49,975 nucleotides of DNA from Streptomyces sp. NRRL B-1347 (GTDB lineage Bacteria > Actinomycetota > Actinomycetes > Streptomycetales > Streptomycetaceae), in assembly GCF_000720325.1 (NCBI RefSeq), contig NZ_JOJM01000061.1, positions 1-49,975 on the forward strand, read 5' to 3'. Position numbers and translations under genes: made by a program. The notes beneath the pieces are model-generated. The model made no database searches and had not been told where the DNA came from. It saw only the letters and a list, made by a program, of their open reading frames with translations. This document shows positions 1 through 8,759 of this stretch, piece after piece. The first letter of the stretch is position 1. Each line of letters opens with the position of its first letter.

Positions 1-1
1 C

Positions 2-1633
2 ACGGTCCCGATCGGCCGTCCGGTGTGGAACACGCGCCTGTACGTTCTGGACGCACATCTGCGCCTCGTCCCGCAGGGAGTCGTCGGCGAACTGTACGTA
101 TCCGGTGAGGCGTTGGCGCGCGGCTACCTCAAGCGCCCGGGTCTGACGGCCGAGCGTTTCGTGGCTGATCCGTTCACGATGGGTGAGCGGATGTACCGCA
201 CGGGCGACCTGGTGCGCTGGGGCGCCGACGGGCAGCTCGTGTTCGTCGGTCGTGGCGACGACCAGGTCAAGCTGCGCGGCTTCCGCATCGAACCCGGCGA
301 GATCGAAGCCGTACTCCTGCGACACGAGAACGTGCGGCAAGCGGCCGTCGTCGTCCGCGAGGACCGGCCCGGGGACAAGCGCCTGGTGGCGTACGTCGTA
401 CCGGAGACGACCGACGCGGCGGACCCGGCCGGGCTGCGCGCGTACGCACTGGGCCTGCTGCCCGACTACATGGTGCCCTCGGCCTTCGTGACCCTCGACG
501 CCCTGCCGACCACGCCCAACGGGAAGCTGGACAAGCGGGCCCTGCCCGCGCCCGTGCTCCCGGCCGGGGGTGGGCGCGGGGGCGCGGGGCGTGCTCCGAG
601 CACCCCGCAGGAGCTGGTGCTCTGCTCGCTGTTCGCCGACGCGCTCGGCGTGCCGGAGGTCGGTCCCGACGACGACTTCTTCGTGCTCGGCGGGCACTCG
701 CTGCTCGCCGTACGCCTGATGAGCACGGTGCGGAGGACGTTCGGCACCGAACTCGGTCTGCGGGCGCTGTTCGAGACCCCGACCGCCGCCGGAATCGGCG
801 CACGGCTCGGCGAAGGAGCCGCCGACAACGCCCTGGACGCGCTCCTGCCGCTGCGCACCACGGGCAGCGCGGCACCCCTCTTCTGCGTGCACCCCGTCCT
901 CGGCCTGAGCTGGAACTACGCGGCCCTGCTCGAACACCTGGACGCGGAGCGACCGGTGTACGGCCTACAGGCGCGCGGCATCACGGAGCCGGACGCCCGG
1001 CCCGCCTCCATCGAGGAGATGGCCGAGGACTACGTCGCCCGCGTACGGGCCGTGCAGCCCGAGGGCCCGTACCACCTGCTCGGCTGGTCGCTCGGCGGCA
1101 CCGTCGCGCACGCCATGGCGCGGCTCCTGGAGAAGGACGGCGAGCAGGTCGCCTTCCTCGCGCTGCTCGACTCCTACCCAGTCGACGACGCCGCCAAGGA
1201 CCCGGCCGTCCTGGACGCGGAGGCCGAGGACGAAGTGCTCGCCGCGCTGCTTCCCGGAGCCGGAAGCGCGGTGCGCGACCTGGTCGAGCGCGGCGCGGAC
1301 CGCCGTGACGTCTTCGCGCTGCTGCGCGCGGAGCAGGCGCAGCGGCTCCACCTGGACGAGGGCACCGTGGCCGCCGTCCTCGACACGGCCGTGCACAGCA
1401 GCCGCCTGATCCGCGACCACACGCCCGGCAGCGTCGACTGCGACGTCCTGTTCGTCACCGCCGCGCGGAGCCGCCCGGCCGACGCGGTCACGGCACGGGA
1501 GGCCTGGCAGCCGTACGTGGCGGGCGCGATCGTCGAGCACCGCGTCGACTGCCGCCACGCCGACCTGCTCGGACCCGAGGGGACCGCCGCGTTCGGCCCG
1601 GCAGTCGCCGAGGCCCTCGACGGCGACGCATGA
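2..1633 (+). CDS. Non-ribosomal peptide synthetase, C-terminal part: adenylation (end)-PCP-thioesterase; 5' truncated by window edge
   Basis: Terminal module of an NRPS; the reading frame is open from base 2, so the gene starts upstream. Visible in order: the end of an adenylation domain with core motif A7 (YRTGDLVRW), A8 ([13 protein letters not shown]) and A10 ([10 protein letters not shown]); a peptidyl carrier domain with GGHSLL, whose phosphopantetheine serine is the codon at 698-700; and a type I thioesterase with nucleophile elbow GWSLGG (Ser codon 1088-1090) and C-terminal His in DCRHADLL. The thioesterase means this subunit releases the finished peptide by hydrolysis or cyclisation. 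The A-domain specificity pocket (A4-A5) lies outside the window, so the amino acid cannot be predicted. The MFS gene 74 bp downstream is the likely exporter. Assignment is firm; product unknown. Confidence 0.95.
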   Translation, partial: TVPIGRPVWNTRLYVLDAHLRLVPQGVVGELYVSGEALARGYLKRPGLTAERFVADPFTMGERMYRTGDLVRWGADGQLVFVGRGDDQVKLRGFRIEPGEIEAVLLRHENVRQAAVVVREDRPGDKRLVAYVVPETTDAADPAGLRAYALGLLPDYMVPSAFVTLDALPTTPNGKLDKRALPAPVLPAGGGRGGAGRAPSTPQELVLCSLFADALGVPEVGPDDDFFVLGGHSLLAVRLMSTVRRTFGTELGLRALFETPTAAGIGARLGEGAADNALDALLPLRTTGSAAPLFCVHPVLGLSWNYAALLEHLDAERPVYGLQARGITEPDARPASIEEMAEDYVARVRAVQPEGPYHLLGWSLGGTVAHAMARLLEKDGEQVAFLALLDSYPVDDAAKDPAVLDAEAEDEVLAALLPGAGSAVRDLVERGADRRDVFALLRAEQAQRLHLDEGTVAAVLDTAVHSSRLIRDHTPGSVDCDVLFVTAARSRPADAVTAREAWQPYVAGAIVEHRVDCRHADLLGPEGTAAFGPAVAEALDGDA

Positions 1634-1707
1634 CCCTCTAAGGGCTCTACTCAGGGCTCCGCGCGACCCTCAGCACCGCGCAACCCTTCAGAAAGGAAGC
1701 ACACCGC

Positions 1708-2946
1708 ATGGGACGGCTCCTGGCCGACCGCACTGTCCGATGGCTCATCCTGGGACAGCTCTGCGCGATCCTCGGCGACACGATGCTCTGGCTCGTGGCG
1801 GGCATCTGGGTCAAGGAGCTGACCGGCAGCAACTCCGCCGCCGCGGTCACCTTCTTCCTGGTGATCGTGGGAACGCTCTGCGGACCGGTCGGCGGCATGA
1901 CCGCCGACCGGTACCGCAGACGCCCGCTCCTCATGGGCCTGTACCTCGGTACGGCCGCCGTGGTGGCGTCGCTGCTCCTGGTCCAGGACAGCGGGCAGAT
2001 CTGGCTCATCTACGTGGTGATGCTGCTCTACGGTCTCTCGTACAGCTTCGTCGACCCGGCGCAGGCGGCCTTCCTGCGTGTGCTCGTGCCCGAGGACCGG
2101 CTCGCCGACGCCAACGCGCTGACGCAGACGGTCAAGCAGGGCCTGCGCCTGATCTCCCCGATCGCGGGCGCCGGCCTCTACGCGGCACTCGGCGCGCACG
2201 CCGTGGTCGCAGTGAACATCGCGCTGATGCTGGCCGCCGTCGCCTTCCTGACGTTGGTCCGTCACCAGGAGAGCAAGCCGGAGCGCAGCGGCGACAGCTG
2301 GCTGCGGGAGATGACCGAAGGGGTGCGGCACCTCGCGCGGACGGTCGTCCTCCGCCAGCTCGCCATCGCGAGCGCGCTCACGATGGTCGCCATGGGCCTG
2401 GCCGAGACGGTCGGACTCGCCGTCGTCGACGACGGCCTCGGACGGGCCCCGTCGTTCCTCGGCGTGCTGCTCGCCGGGCAGGGCGCGGGCGCCATCGCGG
2501 CCGGGCTCACGGCGGCCCGCATCGGGCGGCGCATCGGCGAGGGCAGGCTGGTCGCCCTCGGCATGACGGCCTTCGCCGCCGGGGCGCTCCTCCAGACCGT
2601 TCCCTCCGTGGCCGCCGTCGCCGCGGGCATGGTCCTGTGCGGCGCGAGCCTGCCCTGGATCGCGGTCGGCCTGACCACAGTCGGCCTGCGCCACACCGCG
2701 CCCGAACTCGTCGGCCGGGTCTACTCCGGGTTCAACCTCATGATGACCCTGCCGCAGCTGCTGGCCATGGCCTGCGGCGCCGCCCTCATCGCTGTGGTCA
2801 ACTTCAAGGTGCTGCTCGTGGTGATGGCGGCGGTCGTCCTCACGGCGGCCGGATACCTCTTCACCCGCAAGGAGCAGCGGTGGACGGCCCCCGCCGCACC
2901 CGTCGACACCGCGCCCGAGCCGGTCCGCGAGGCCGACCCCGTGTGA
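1708..2946 (+). CDS. MFS transporter, probable exporter of the NRPS product
   Basis: A 412-residue major facilitator with about 12 hydrophobic segments. The loop between helices 2 and 3 carries the MFS motif A-like sequence GGMTADRYRRRP. The style (short N terminus, ILGDTMLWL in helix 1) is that of DHA3-type drug/siderophore exporters. ATG is chosen because AAGGAAG sits at a proper distance upstream. It follows the NRPS gene in the same direction with a 74-bp gap, so co-transcription and a role in exporting or resisting the peptide are inferred. Substrate unknown. Confidence 0.88.
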   Translation: MGRLLADRTVRWLILGQLCAILGDTMLWLVAGIWVKELTGSNSAAAVTFFLVIVGTLCGPVGGMTADRYRRRPLLMGLYLGTAAVVASLLLVQDSGQIWLIYVVMLLYGLSYSFVDPAQAAFLRVLVPEDRLADANALTQTVKQGLRLISPIAGAGLYAALGAHAVVAVNIALMLAAVAFLTLVRHQESKPERSGDSWLREMTEGVRHLARTVVLRQLAIASALTMVAMGLAETVGLAVVDDGLGRAPSFLGVLLAGQGAGAIAAGLTAARIGRRIGEGRLVALGMTAFAAGALLQTVPSVAAVAAGMVLCGASLPWIAVGLTTVGLRHTAPELVGRVYSGFNLMMTLPQLLAMACGAALIAVVNFKVLLVVMAAVVLTAAGYLFTRKEQRWTAPAAPVDTAPEPVREADPV

Positions 2947-2996
2947 CCGGCGAGCCGTCTCCGGCCGCGGGCGGCGCCAAGAGGAGGAGTGACCAC

Positions 2997-3479
2997 GTGC
3001 ACCAGACGAGTGGCGAGCAGGCGCGGCGGCGCGCCGGGGGGCAACCCCCGGCGCGCCGCCGCGCGCCGCGCCTGCCCCGCGCCCTGCGCGCGCTGCCCCC
3101 CGCCCCCCGCGCCGCGATCGTCTTCATCGCCGCCGTCATGCTCTACGGCGCATGCGTACACGTCGTCGACCTCGCGCTGTGGGGCTTCCGCTCCCGTACC
3201 TGGGCGCCGACGTGGCTGAACGCCTTCTGGAACTCACTGATCGTCCTCGACTCCCTCTCCGGCGCCCTCCTCCTCAAGGCCCGCCGCAGCGGCCTCCACC
3301 TCACCTGCCTGACGATGCTCGCCGACCTGGCGTCCAACCTGTACGCGGTGTACGGCGTCCGCCACACCACCCTCGGCACGGGCGCGGCCGACGTCATCCT
3401 CCTCCTCGCCTTCGGCGCGTTCGTCCTCACCACAGCACCATGGCTGCACCGCCACCTGCCCGCGAGAACACGCCCGTGA
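2997..3479 (+). CDS. Small four-helix membrane protein of unknown function
   Basis: A 160-residue protein with an Arg/Pro-rich cytoplasmic N terminus (about 40 residues) followed by four hydrophobic stretches (starting roughly at AAIVFIAAVMLYG, WLNAFWNSLIVLDS, LTCLTMLADLAS and ADVILLLAFGAFVL). The GTG start is supported by GAGGAGG at 2981-2987, 9 bases upstream; a later ATG at 3139 would cut into helix 1. It begins 50 bp after the MFS gene and probably belongs to that operon. No family recognised; a role with the NRPS/MFS unit is only positional. Confidence 0.7.
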   Translation: MHQTSGEQARRRAGGQPPARRRAPRLPRALRALPPAPRAAIVFIAAVMLYGACVHVVDLALWGFRSRTWAPTWLNAFWNSLIVLDSLSGALLLKARRSGLHLTCLTMLADLASNLYAVYGVRHTTLGTGAADVILLLAFGAFVLTTAPWLHRHLPARTRP

Positions 3480-3622
3480 CGTCGAACGCTGCGCTCTGCG
3501 GTGCGCTCAGCCCTTACAGCGCTGAGGCCATGGGTAACCAATTTGCCTGGCGAACTCCCTTGATCCCCCAGAGAGTTCGGTCCTCCTGGCGCACCGAACC
3601 GCGCCAGCCAGTACGGCATCGA

Positions 3623-3851
3623 CTACACCCCGACCTCGTACGCGGCAACGAGTGCTGACGACAGCTTCACGAAGTGCTGCACGGCATCTCGGGCCCGCGC
3701 GCCGAGTTCATCCAGTTCCGTCTCGCCGGATGCCTTGTGCACCCTGGCGGTCAGCCTCACGTGCGGCTGCTCTGCGTTGGAACAGATGCGTCATGGCGGC
3801 GCCGAGCAGCGTCCCCAGGACTGCGATCAAGGTGGCGAGAACAGTGTCCAC
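3623..3851 (-). pseudogene. Remnant of a small one-TM membrane protein gene, frameshifted and shortened
   Basis: On the minus strand from GTG 3851 the first 31 codons read (M)DTVLATLIAVLGTLLGAA then MTHLFQRRAAARE, the N terminus of a small Streptomyces membrane-protein family (single TM then basic coiled region). That frame soon stops. A second minus frame, open from 3790 to the TAG at 3623-3625, reads VRLTARVHKASGETELDE and LGARARDAVQHFVKLSSA, which looks like the C-terminal helix region. About half of a typical protein is missing and the two halves are in different frames, so I call it a pseudogene. No ribosome-binding site is visible. The family identity is from memory. Confidence 0.5.
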
Positions 3852-3914
3852 GGGGGTAGGACACCACAAGGCCGTCCGCGCGCCCAGGTGGTTGACGGGC
3901 GCGCGGATCCGCTC

Positions 3915-5363
3915 TCAGGTGTCCTTGGGCTTCGACTCACCGAAGAGCCATGTGTCGAAGACCTTGGTGAGATCTTTCCCTGCCTTCGCTTCGCACAGGG
4001 CGATGAAGTCTTCCGTGTCAGCGTTCTTGTGTCGGTGGCGCTTGGTCCAGCTCCGGAGGATGTCGAAGAAGGTCTTGTCGCCGACGGCTTCGCGCACCTT
4101 GTGCAGTGTCATGGCGCCTCGGCCGTAGACCGGTGAGTCGGAGACCCGGTCGGGGCTGGGCGGGTCAGTCGGTGGGAAGTCCCAGATGCCTTCGCTCTCG
4201 GGGTGGGTGCCGTCGTAGAAGGACTCAAAGATCTCCTGGGCGCTCTCGCCCTCGTGGTCCTCCTGCCAGAGCCATTCCGCGTAGGTGGCGAAGCCTTCGT
4301 TCAGCCACATGTCCTTCCACCGGCGTGGAGTGACCGAGTTGCCGAACCACTGGTGTGCGAGCTCGTGGACCAGCAGCGTGTCCTCGGGAGCCGAGTCGAA
4401 GTACGGCTTGGTCTGGGTCTCCAGCGCGTAGCCGAGGTCGGGAAGGTGATCGACGACCGCACCGACGGAGGAGAACGGGTAGGGCCCGAAGCGCTCGTCG
4501 GCCCAGTCGGTGATCTCGGGCACCAGGTCCTTGACCTCTTCGGCGTCCTCGGACTCGTCAGGATCGACGGCGACGTAGACGGGCAGGTCGTCGGAGGTCC
4601 AGCCCTTGTGGATCTCGAAGTACCCGACGGCCACGTTGGCGAGGTAGCTCGCCATGGGCTCATCGCTGTGCCACCTTCTGGTGACGCGGCGGCCCGTGTC
4701 CTCTTCCTTCTTCAACTCCCCGTTGCTGACGACGTCGTACGGATCGCCGTCCTCGTCCTTGGGCACGCTGACCGTGATGTCGTACGTGGCCTTGTCGGAG
4801 GGGTGGTGGTTGCCCGGGAACCAGGTCATGGAGCCGGTGGGCTCGCCCAGGGCGGTCGCCCCGTCGTCCGTCTCGATCCAGCCCTCGGTGCCTCCGTCGG
4901 AGTGCTCGATCATCTTGGGCGTGCCGTCGTACGTGATGGTGGTCTTGAAGGTCTCGCCGTTCTTGATCGCCTTCGTCGGCGTCAGGGTCAGCTCGTTCTT
5001 CTCGCGCGTGAAGCGGGCGTCTGTGCCGTTCACGGTGGCGGTACGCACCTTGAGTCCGGCGAGGTCGAGGTTGAACCGGCTCAGTCCCTGGGTGGCGCGC
5101 GCGGTGAGGGTCGCGGTGCCTTGGAGGCGGTTGGTCTCGGGAACGTAGTCGAGGGTGAGGGCGTAGTGGGAGACGTCGTACCCTCCGTTGCCGAGGGTCG
5201 GGAAGAGGGCGTCGCCCACTCCGGCCGCCCCGGGCCTGGCAGTTGGCGAGGACGAGCCGGTGGTGTGGGGTGCGGAACCGGTGCAGGCCGTGGTCATGGC
5301 CGCGAGCAGCACAGAGGCCGCCATCCAGTACACGGGACGGGGGATGACGGAACGCTCCTTCAC
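3915..5363 (-). CDS. M1-family zinc metallopeptidase, lipoprotein
   Basis: A secreted aminopeptidase-like protein of about 482 residues. It has the gluzincin signature [10 protein letters not shown] with the downstream glutamate in [12 protein letters not shown] (HEXXH-X18-E), and GYALETQ where classical M1 enzymes have the GAMEN substrate loop, common in actinobacterial M1 lipoproteins. The N terminus has a signal peptide ([17 protein letters not shown]) ending in a lipobox-like TTAC, followed by a Ser/Thr/Pro linker, so it is probably membrane-anchored outside the cell. It lacks the C-terminal helical domain of full-length aminopeptidase N. The start is uncertain: GTG 5363 precedes the signal peptide sensibly but has no strong ribosome-binding site. 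Peptide scavenging is inferred from the family. Confidence 0.85.
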   Translation of the reverse strand: MKERSVIPRPVYWMAASVLLAAMTTACTGSAPHTTGSSSPTARPGAAGVGDALFPTLGNGGYDVSHYALTLDYVPETNRLQGTATLTARATQGLSRFNLDLAGLKVRTATVNGTDARFTREKNELTLTPTKAIKNGETFKTTITYDGTPKMIEHSDGGTEGWIETDDGATALGEPTGSMTWFPGNHHPSDKATYDITVSVPKDEDGDPYDVVSNGELKKEEDTGRRVTRRWHSDEPMASYLANVAVGYFEIHKGWTSDDLPVYVAVDPDESEDAEEVKDLVPEITDWADERFGPYPFSSVGAVVDHLPDLGYALETQTKPYFDSAPEDTLLVHELAHQWFGNSVTPRRWKDMWLNEGFATYAEWLWQEDHEGESAQEIFESFYDGTHPESEGIWDFPPTDPPSPDRVSDSPVYGRGAMTLHKVREAVGDKTFFDILRSWTKRHRHKNADTEDFIALCEAKAGKDLTKVFDTWLFGESKPKDT

Positions 5364-5631
5364 AGCGACTGGACGGCGATGCGCCGCTCTGGTCCATCGA
5401 GAACGACGTGCTGCCCTGGCGAGTCGGAGGCACGCTTCTCTGCTGACTTCGCTGTGCTGTCGCTGCCGCACGCCGAGTCGGCCGGCGTCCCCGCAGTCAC
5501 AGCGGCGGCTGCGGCTGCGCATCGCCGCCCCCGCCTCCTGCCTCCACCTGGGTTCATTCCCGTGCTCTCCCATCGATCGTGCGGCACGAAGAGGTAGAGC
5601 CCCGTGGCCTCCACCAGGTTGTCTCACGGGA

Positions 5632-5649
5632 CGTAAAGGAATCTTTACG
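5632..5649. promoter_or_regulatory. 18-bp perfect palindrome CGTAAAG-GAAT-CTTTACG
   Basis: Seven-base arms around a 4-base centre, AT-rich within GC-rich DNA, in the 5364-5959 gene-free stretch. It lies about 270 bp upstream of the M1 peptidase start and about 390 bp upstream of the hydrolase start. Could be a dimeric repressor operator; no promoter elements can be tied to it. The rest of 5364-5959 shows no credible ORF on either strand. Confidence 0.35.
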
Positions 5650-5959
5650 CTCGATCACGTCGGTCAGGTCCTGAGTACTCACGGCTAGGCAGCACGACAC
5701 GGGGACCCCGGTTGGTTCCCATCCTGCCGGGAGCCTCGCGCGATCCAATCCTTGGCCCGTGCCAGCGGGAGAGCCGGTGCGGAGGGCTCTGATCCGTTTC
5801 CCTGCCGCGGGGTAGCCGGCCCAGGCTCTCTACAACCATCGAGGCGTCCTCCTGCGTCTGTAGCCGTGTGCCCCCTCACCTGCGGCAGGGCATGACCTAG
5901 CAGGCCCCGCCGCACGGGGACGCGCCAGGTCACCACCGCCCGCAACCGGAAGCCGCGCT

Positions 5960-6029
5960 GCCGCATCAAGCCGTATCAAGCTGCATCGAGCTGCATCGAA
6001 CCGCAGCAAGCCGTATCGAGCCGCATCAA
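5960..6029 (+). repeat. Seven imperfect 10-bp tandem repeats (consensus GCCGCATCAA)
   Basis: Seven consecutive 10-mers: GCCGCATCAA, GCCGTATCAA, GCTGCATCGA twice, ACCGCAGCAA, GCCGTATCGA, GCCGCATCAA. The last copy runs directly into GGAG, so its AA forms part of the AAGGAG Shine-Dalgarno (6028-6033) of the hydrolase starting at 6040. The 10-bp period is close to one helical turn. Confidence 0.85.
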
Positions 6030-6039
6030 GGAGACGTCC

Positions 6040-6945
6040 GTGCCCGAGACCCCCTGCACCTACGTCGGCCTGCCGCGGCCCGACGGCGCCCGCCTTGCCC
6101 TGGAGCTGCACGGGCCGTGCGACCCCGACCTGGTGCTCGTCCTGGCCCACGGCTGGCAGGCGACCTCCGCCATCTGGGACAAGACCGTGGCACAACTGGC
6201 CCGGCCCACCACCCTCGTCGTGCGCTACGACCAGCGCGGACACGGCCGCTCCACCACCGGTACCGCCAGGCCGACGATGTCGCTGCTGGCCGACGACCTC
6301 CAGGCCGTCATCGACGCCACCGCGCCCGAGGACGTGCCGGTCGTCCTCGTCGGTCACTCCATGGGCGGCGCCGCGGTCCTCGCGCTGGCCGAGGCCCGCC
6401 CGCACCTCATCGGGGACAAGGTCACCGGGGCCCTGCTGGTCGCCACCAGCAGCGGTGGCCTGGACCTCGCCGGCGCCGGGCACCCGCTGCGGTCGCGGCT
6501 GGTCGGCCTGTTGCGCCACGCCATGGCCGGCGTGTGCGTACGAGCCCCCGGCATGGCGTACCGCCTGCACAACCTCTGGCAGCCGCGGCTGAGTACACAG
6601 CCGCCCATGGATGTCGCCGCCCGCTGGTTCAAAGCACTGATGCGCCACAACGTCACTCAGCTGGAGGCCTTGCGGCGCGTCCCCGTACACATCCTGGTCG
6701 GGGAGAACGACCCCACCATTCCGCCCGCCCATTCGCACCGCTTGGCCGAGCAGATCCCCACCGCCCGGCTCCACGTCGTTCCGCGCGGCTGTCATCGTCT
6801 GCCCACCCGCCACTCGTCGTCCGTCGTCGAGGTCGTGGAGCTCGCCTGTTCCGAAGCGCTCCAGCACCTCCATGAGGCAGGCAGTGAGCCCGTCGACACC
6901 ACGACCGGCTTGGGCCCGGCGGAAGTTCACACGCCGCTCGTATGA
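6040..6945 (+). CDS. Alpha/beta hydrolase
   Basis: A 301-residue alpha/beta-fold hydrolase. Seen: oxyanion-region HGWQATSAIWD, nucleophile elbow GHSMGG, the acid-loop sequence VGENDPTIPP and a late His in PRGCHRLPTRHS, giving a complete Ser-Asp-His set. No signal peptide, so cytoplasmic. The GTG start is fixed by AAGGAG seven bases upstream. It precedes the Nudix/ABC cassette in the same direction but is separated from it by about 350-520 bp. Substrate not predictable; the closest style is the haloperoxidase/esterase-like group. Confidence 0.85.
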   Translation: MPETPCTYVGLPRPDGARLALELHGPCDPDLVLVLAHGWQATSAIWDKTVAQLARPTTLVVRYDQRGHGRSTTGTARPTMSLLADDLQAVIDATAPEDVPVVLVGHSMGGAAVLALAEARPHLIGDKVTGALLVATSSGGLDLAGAGHPLRSRLVGLLRHAMAGVCVRAPGMAYRLHNLWQPRLSTQPPMDVAARWFKALMRHNVTQLEALRRVPVHILVGENDPTIPPAHSHRLAEQIPTARLHVVPRGCHRLPTRHSSSVVEVVELACSEALQHLHEAGSEPVDTTTGLGPAEVHTPLV

Positions 6946-7301
6946 CCGACCGGGGGAACGTGAGCCAAGGCCTCCGAGCCACCGCCGACCCGGCCGCCCT
7001 CGCCCCGGCAGCGCGGCCTCGTCGGGCTGCCCGGTCGGCCCCCGCGCGCGAGGCCTGACGCCGAAGAGCCGGGCCGCTCCGAGGACCGCACACGAGGCCG
7101 CGCAATCACTGATTCGTGTTCGGTTCACGGTCAAACACCCATCTGCGTGATCGAACATGTGCGACTGCCGCTCCATGTGGGCCCTGAACGCCAGAAGCGC
7201 ACATTCACTCGAAAACTTCGCTCTCGCCGCCCCCGAACGTGCCCCGCCCGAGACCGTTAGTCCGAGCACCTGTCCGAGAGTGACGTCAATTGGGAGGCGC
7301 C

Positions 7302-7475
7302 ATGCACCACGGCACGCACCGCACACGCGAGCAGCGGACCTTCGAACAGAGCTGTCCCATCGGACGGCCCGTGCGCCTCCTACCTCCCCCCGGAACACGA
7401 ACGGCGAGCACCTCTGGAGCGCGTGGGAGCCGTACAGCGGGGACCTCCGAAACAGGGCTGGGGGCGCAGGCATGA
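7302..7475 (+). CDS. Possible 57-codon ORF upstream of and overlapping the Nudix gene (doubtful)
   Basis: ATG 7302 follows GGGAGG (7292-7297) and the frame ends in a TGA that overlaps the Nudix ATG as ATGA. The first 27 residues are Arg/His-rich with one Cys (EQSCPIGRPVRLL). High third-position GC moves to another frame after about base 7385, where NGEHLWSAWEPYSGDL is read in the Nudix frame. So this may be a small peptide gene or the frameshifted relic of a longer one. The rest of 6946-7301 contains AT-richer patches near 7100-7150 that could hold a promoter, but no gene I can support. Confidence 0.3.
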   Translation: MHHGTHRTREQRTFEQSCPIGRPVRLLPPPGTRTASTSGARGSRTAGTSETGLGAQA

Positions 7476-7936
7476 CCCCGACCACCACGCCGTACACGTG
7501 TGTCGTACAGGTCCTCGTCCTGCTCTACCGGCAGGACGGCCGCGTGCTTCTGCTGCGCCGGGCCGAGCCGTCCTACCGCGGACAGCTCACCCTGGTGGGA
7601 GGACACCTAGAAGACGGCGAGTGGTACGACCAGGCGGCCTGCCGGGAGGTACGCGAGGAGGTCGGCGTCCGCGTCGACCCCAAGCACCTCGAACTCGCCT
7701 GCACCGCCCACCTGCAGACCCCGGACGGCCAGCGGCGCCTGGCGCTCCTTCTGATGACGCAGTCCTGGTCGGGCGAGCCGCGCAACTGCGAACCGCTGCG
7801 GCACACCGCCCTGGTATGGGCCGATCCCGGTGAGCCGCCCGCACAGGCCCACCCGTTCACGCGCGCCCTCCTGCGGCAGTTCGTCACCGGGGCGCCGCGC
7901 GCCAACATCAGCCTCGCCAAGGAGGGTTGGACATGA
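7472..7936 (+). CDS. Nudix hydrolase
   Basis: A 154-residue Nudix-fold pyrophosphohydrolase. The 23-residue Nudix box is intact: GHLEDGE followed seven residues later by REVREEVGV, containing the metal-binding glutamates. The N-terminal strand VVQVLVLLYRQDGRVLLLRR and the GG turn fit the family. The ATG at 7472 is favoured because it begins just before the first beta strand. The gene ends in ATGA overlapping the next start at 7933, so translation is coupled to what follows. Probable substrate is a nucleoside diphosphate derivative; its place beside an ABC exporter gives no clear pathway. Confidence 0.85.
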   Translation: MTPTTTPYTCVVQVLVLLYRQDGRVLLLRRAEPSYRGQLTLVGGHLEDGEWYDQAACREVREEVGVRVDPKHLELACTAHLQTPDGQRRLALLLMTQSWSGEPRNCEPLRHTALVWADPGEPPAQAHPFTRALLRQFVTGAPRANISLAKEGWT

Positions 7937-8549
7937 GCGGTACCTCCGGCCCTTCCGGTCCGCCAACCCCCGCGGCACCAGCTGAGCCGGGGCCCGCCCG
8001 TGTTCTGACGGCACCCCCGGGTCCCACGACGTGGGCGAGTGCGCTCGTCTTCGACGACGCCGACCGGATCCTGGTCGTCGACCACCAACTGCCGGACGGC
8101 GATGGCGAGGGCGAACCCCTCGGAGTGGCGTACGTCTTCCACGCCGGTCCACTCACTGAGGAACCGGTCGCGCGCCTCCGCTCCGCCGGGGAAACAGGGC
8201 GGGCCGTGCGGTGGCCGACGCCCAGCCAGGCCGCCGGACGGTTGCCGCGGCAGGCTCGGTGCCGTATGCGCGCAGGCGTGGCGGCCCTGCGCGATGGGAG
8301 CGTGGCCCACTTGGAGGCGGGCGTACCGCACCGCGGCTCTCCCGTCGGGTTGCGGCCCGGCCCCAAGGCCCTGACCGCGGCGTCGAGGCGCCCGAGCTCG
8401 CCCCTCACAGGCAGCGAGAACCTGGCCGAACCGCTCAGCTGTTCGCCGCCCCGCGCGAGCCGGACGACGACCACCCGATGCCCCCGCACCTGCGGTCCGT
8501 CGTCGACCGATGGCTGCACTCCTGCGCACCCGCGGGCGCCACAGCGTGA
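7933..8549 (+). pseudogene. Damaged Nudix-like gene lacking the Nudix box, with a C-terminal frameshift
   Basis: ATG 7933 overlaps the Nudix stop. The product starts like a Nudix domain (WASALVFDDADRILVV) but passes directly into what resembles the far half of the fold (DHQLPDGDGEGEPLGVAYVF, later AVRWPTPSQAAGRLP). The Nudix box between them is absent, consistent with an internal deletion between two similar LVV segments. After about base 8380 strong third-position GC appears in another frame (TAQLFAAPREPDDDHP to WLHSCAPAGATA), ending at the TGA 8547-8549, while the original frame turns into low-complexity sequence. Alternatively it is two fused remnants. Catalytically dead as a Nudix enzyme. 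Confidence 0.5.
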
Positions 8550-8597
8550 CGGGACCCGCCCGCGAACCCTCTCATTCCCGACCGTGAAGGAGCCCTG

Positions 8598-8759
8598 GTG
8601 GCCCGGCCCCTGGACCTGATCGCCCACCACCATCCGCCCACCTGCGACGGCCCACCCCGCCCCCTGCCCTCGTACGGAACGAGACCCGTCCCCACGGCGC
8701 AGCAACCGTCCGCCCCGACCACAACCATGGCCCCTGCCTCAGCCCGGAGGTTGCCATGA
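8598..8759 (+). CDS. 53-residue Pro-rich ORF translationally coupled to the ABC exporter
   Basis: GTG 8598 has GAAGGAG upstream at good spacing, and the TGA (8757-8759) overlaps the ABC gene's ATG (8756) as ATGA. The predicted peptide begins MARPLDLIAHHHPPTCDG, continues with PPRPLPSYGTRPVP and ends in a Thr/Ala/Pro stretch with one Cys and one Tyr. It has no signal peptide or TM segment. Proline content is high, so chance reading of GC-rich DNA cannot be excluded, but start, spacing and stop overlap are all as expected for a real gene. Position just before an exporter makes a precursor-peptide or leader role possible; no RiPP leader motif was recognised. Confidence 0.4.
   Translation: MARPLDLIAHHHPPTCDGPPRPLPSYGTRPVPTAQQPSAPTTTMAPASARRLP

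Noticed and set aside
5830..7497. 555-codon minus ORF opposite the alpha/beta hydrolase
   Set aside because: No start signal, no domain, and it lies antisense to a complete catalytic triad on the plus strand.
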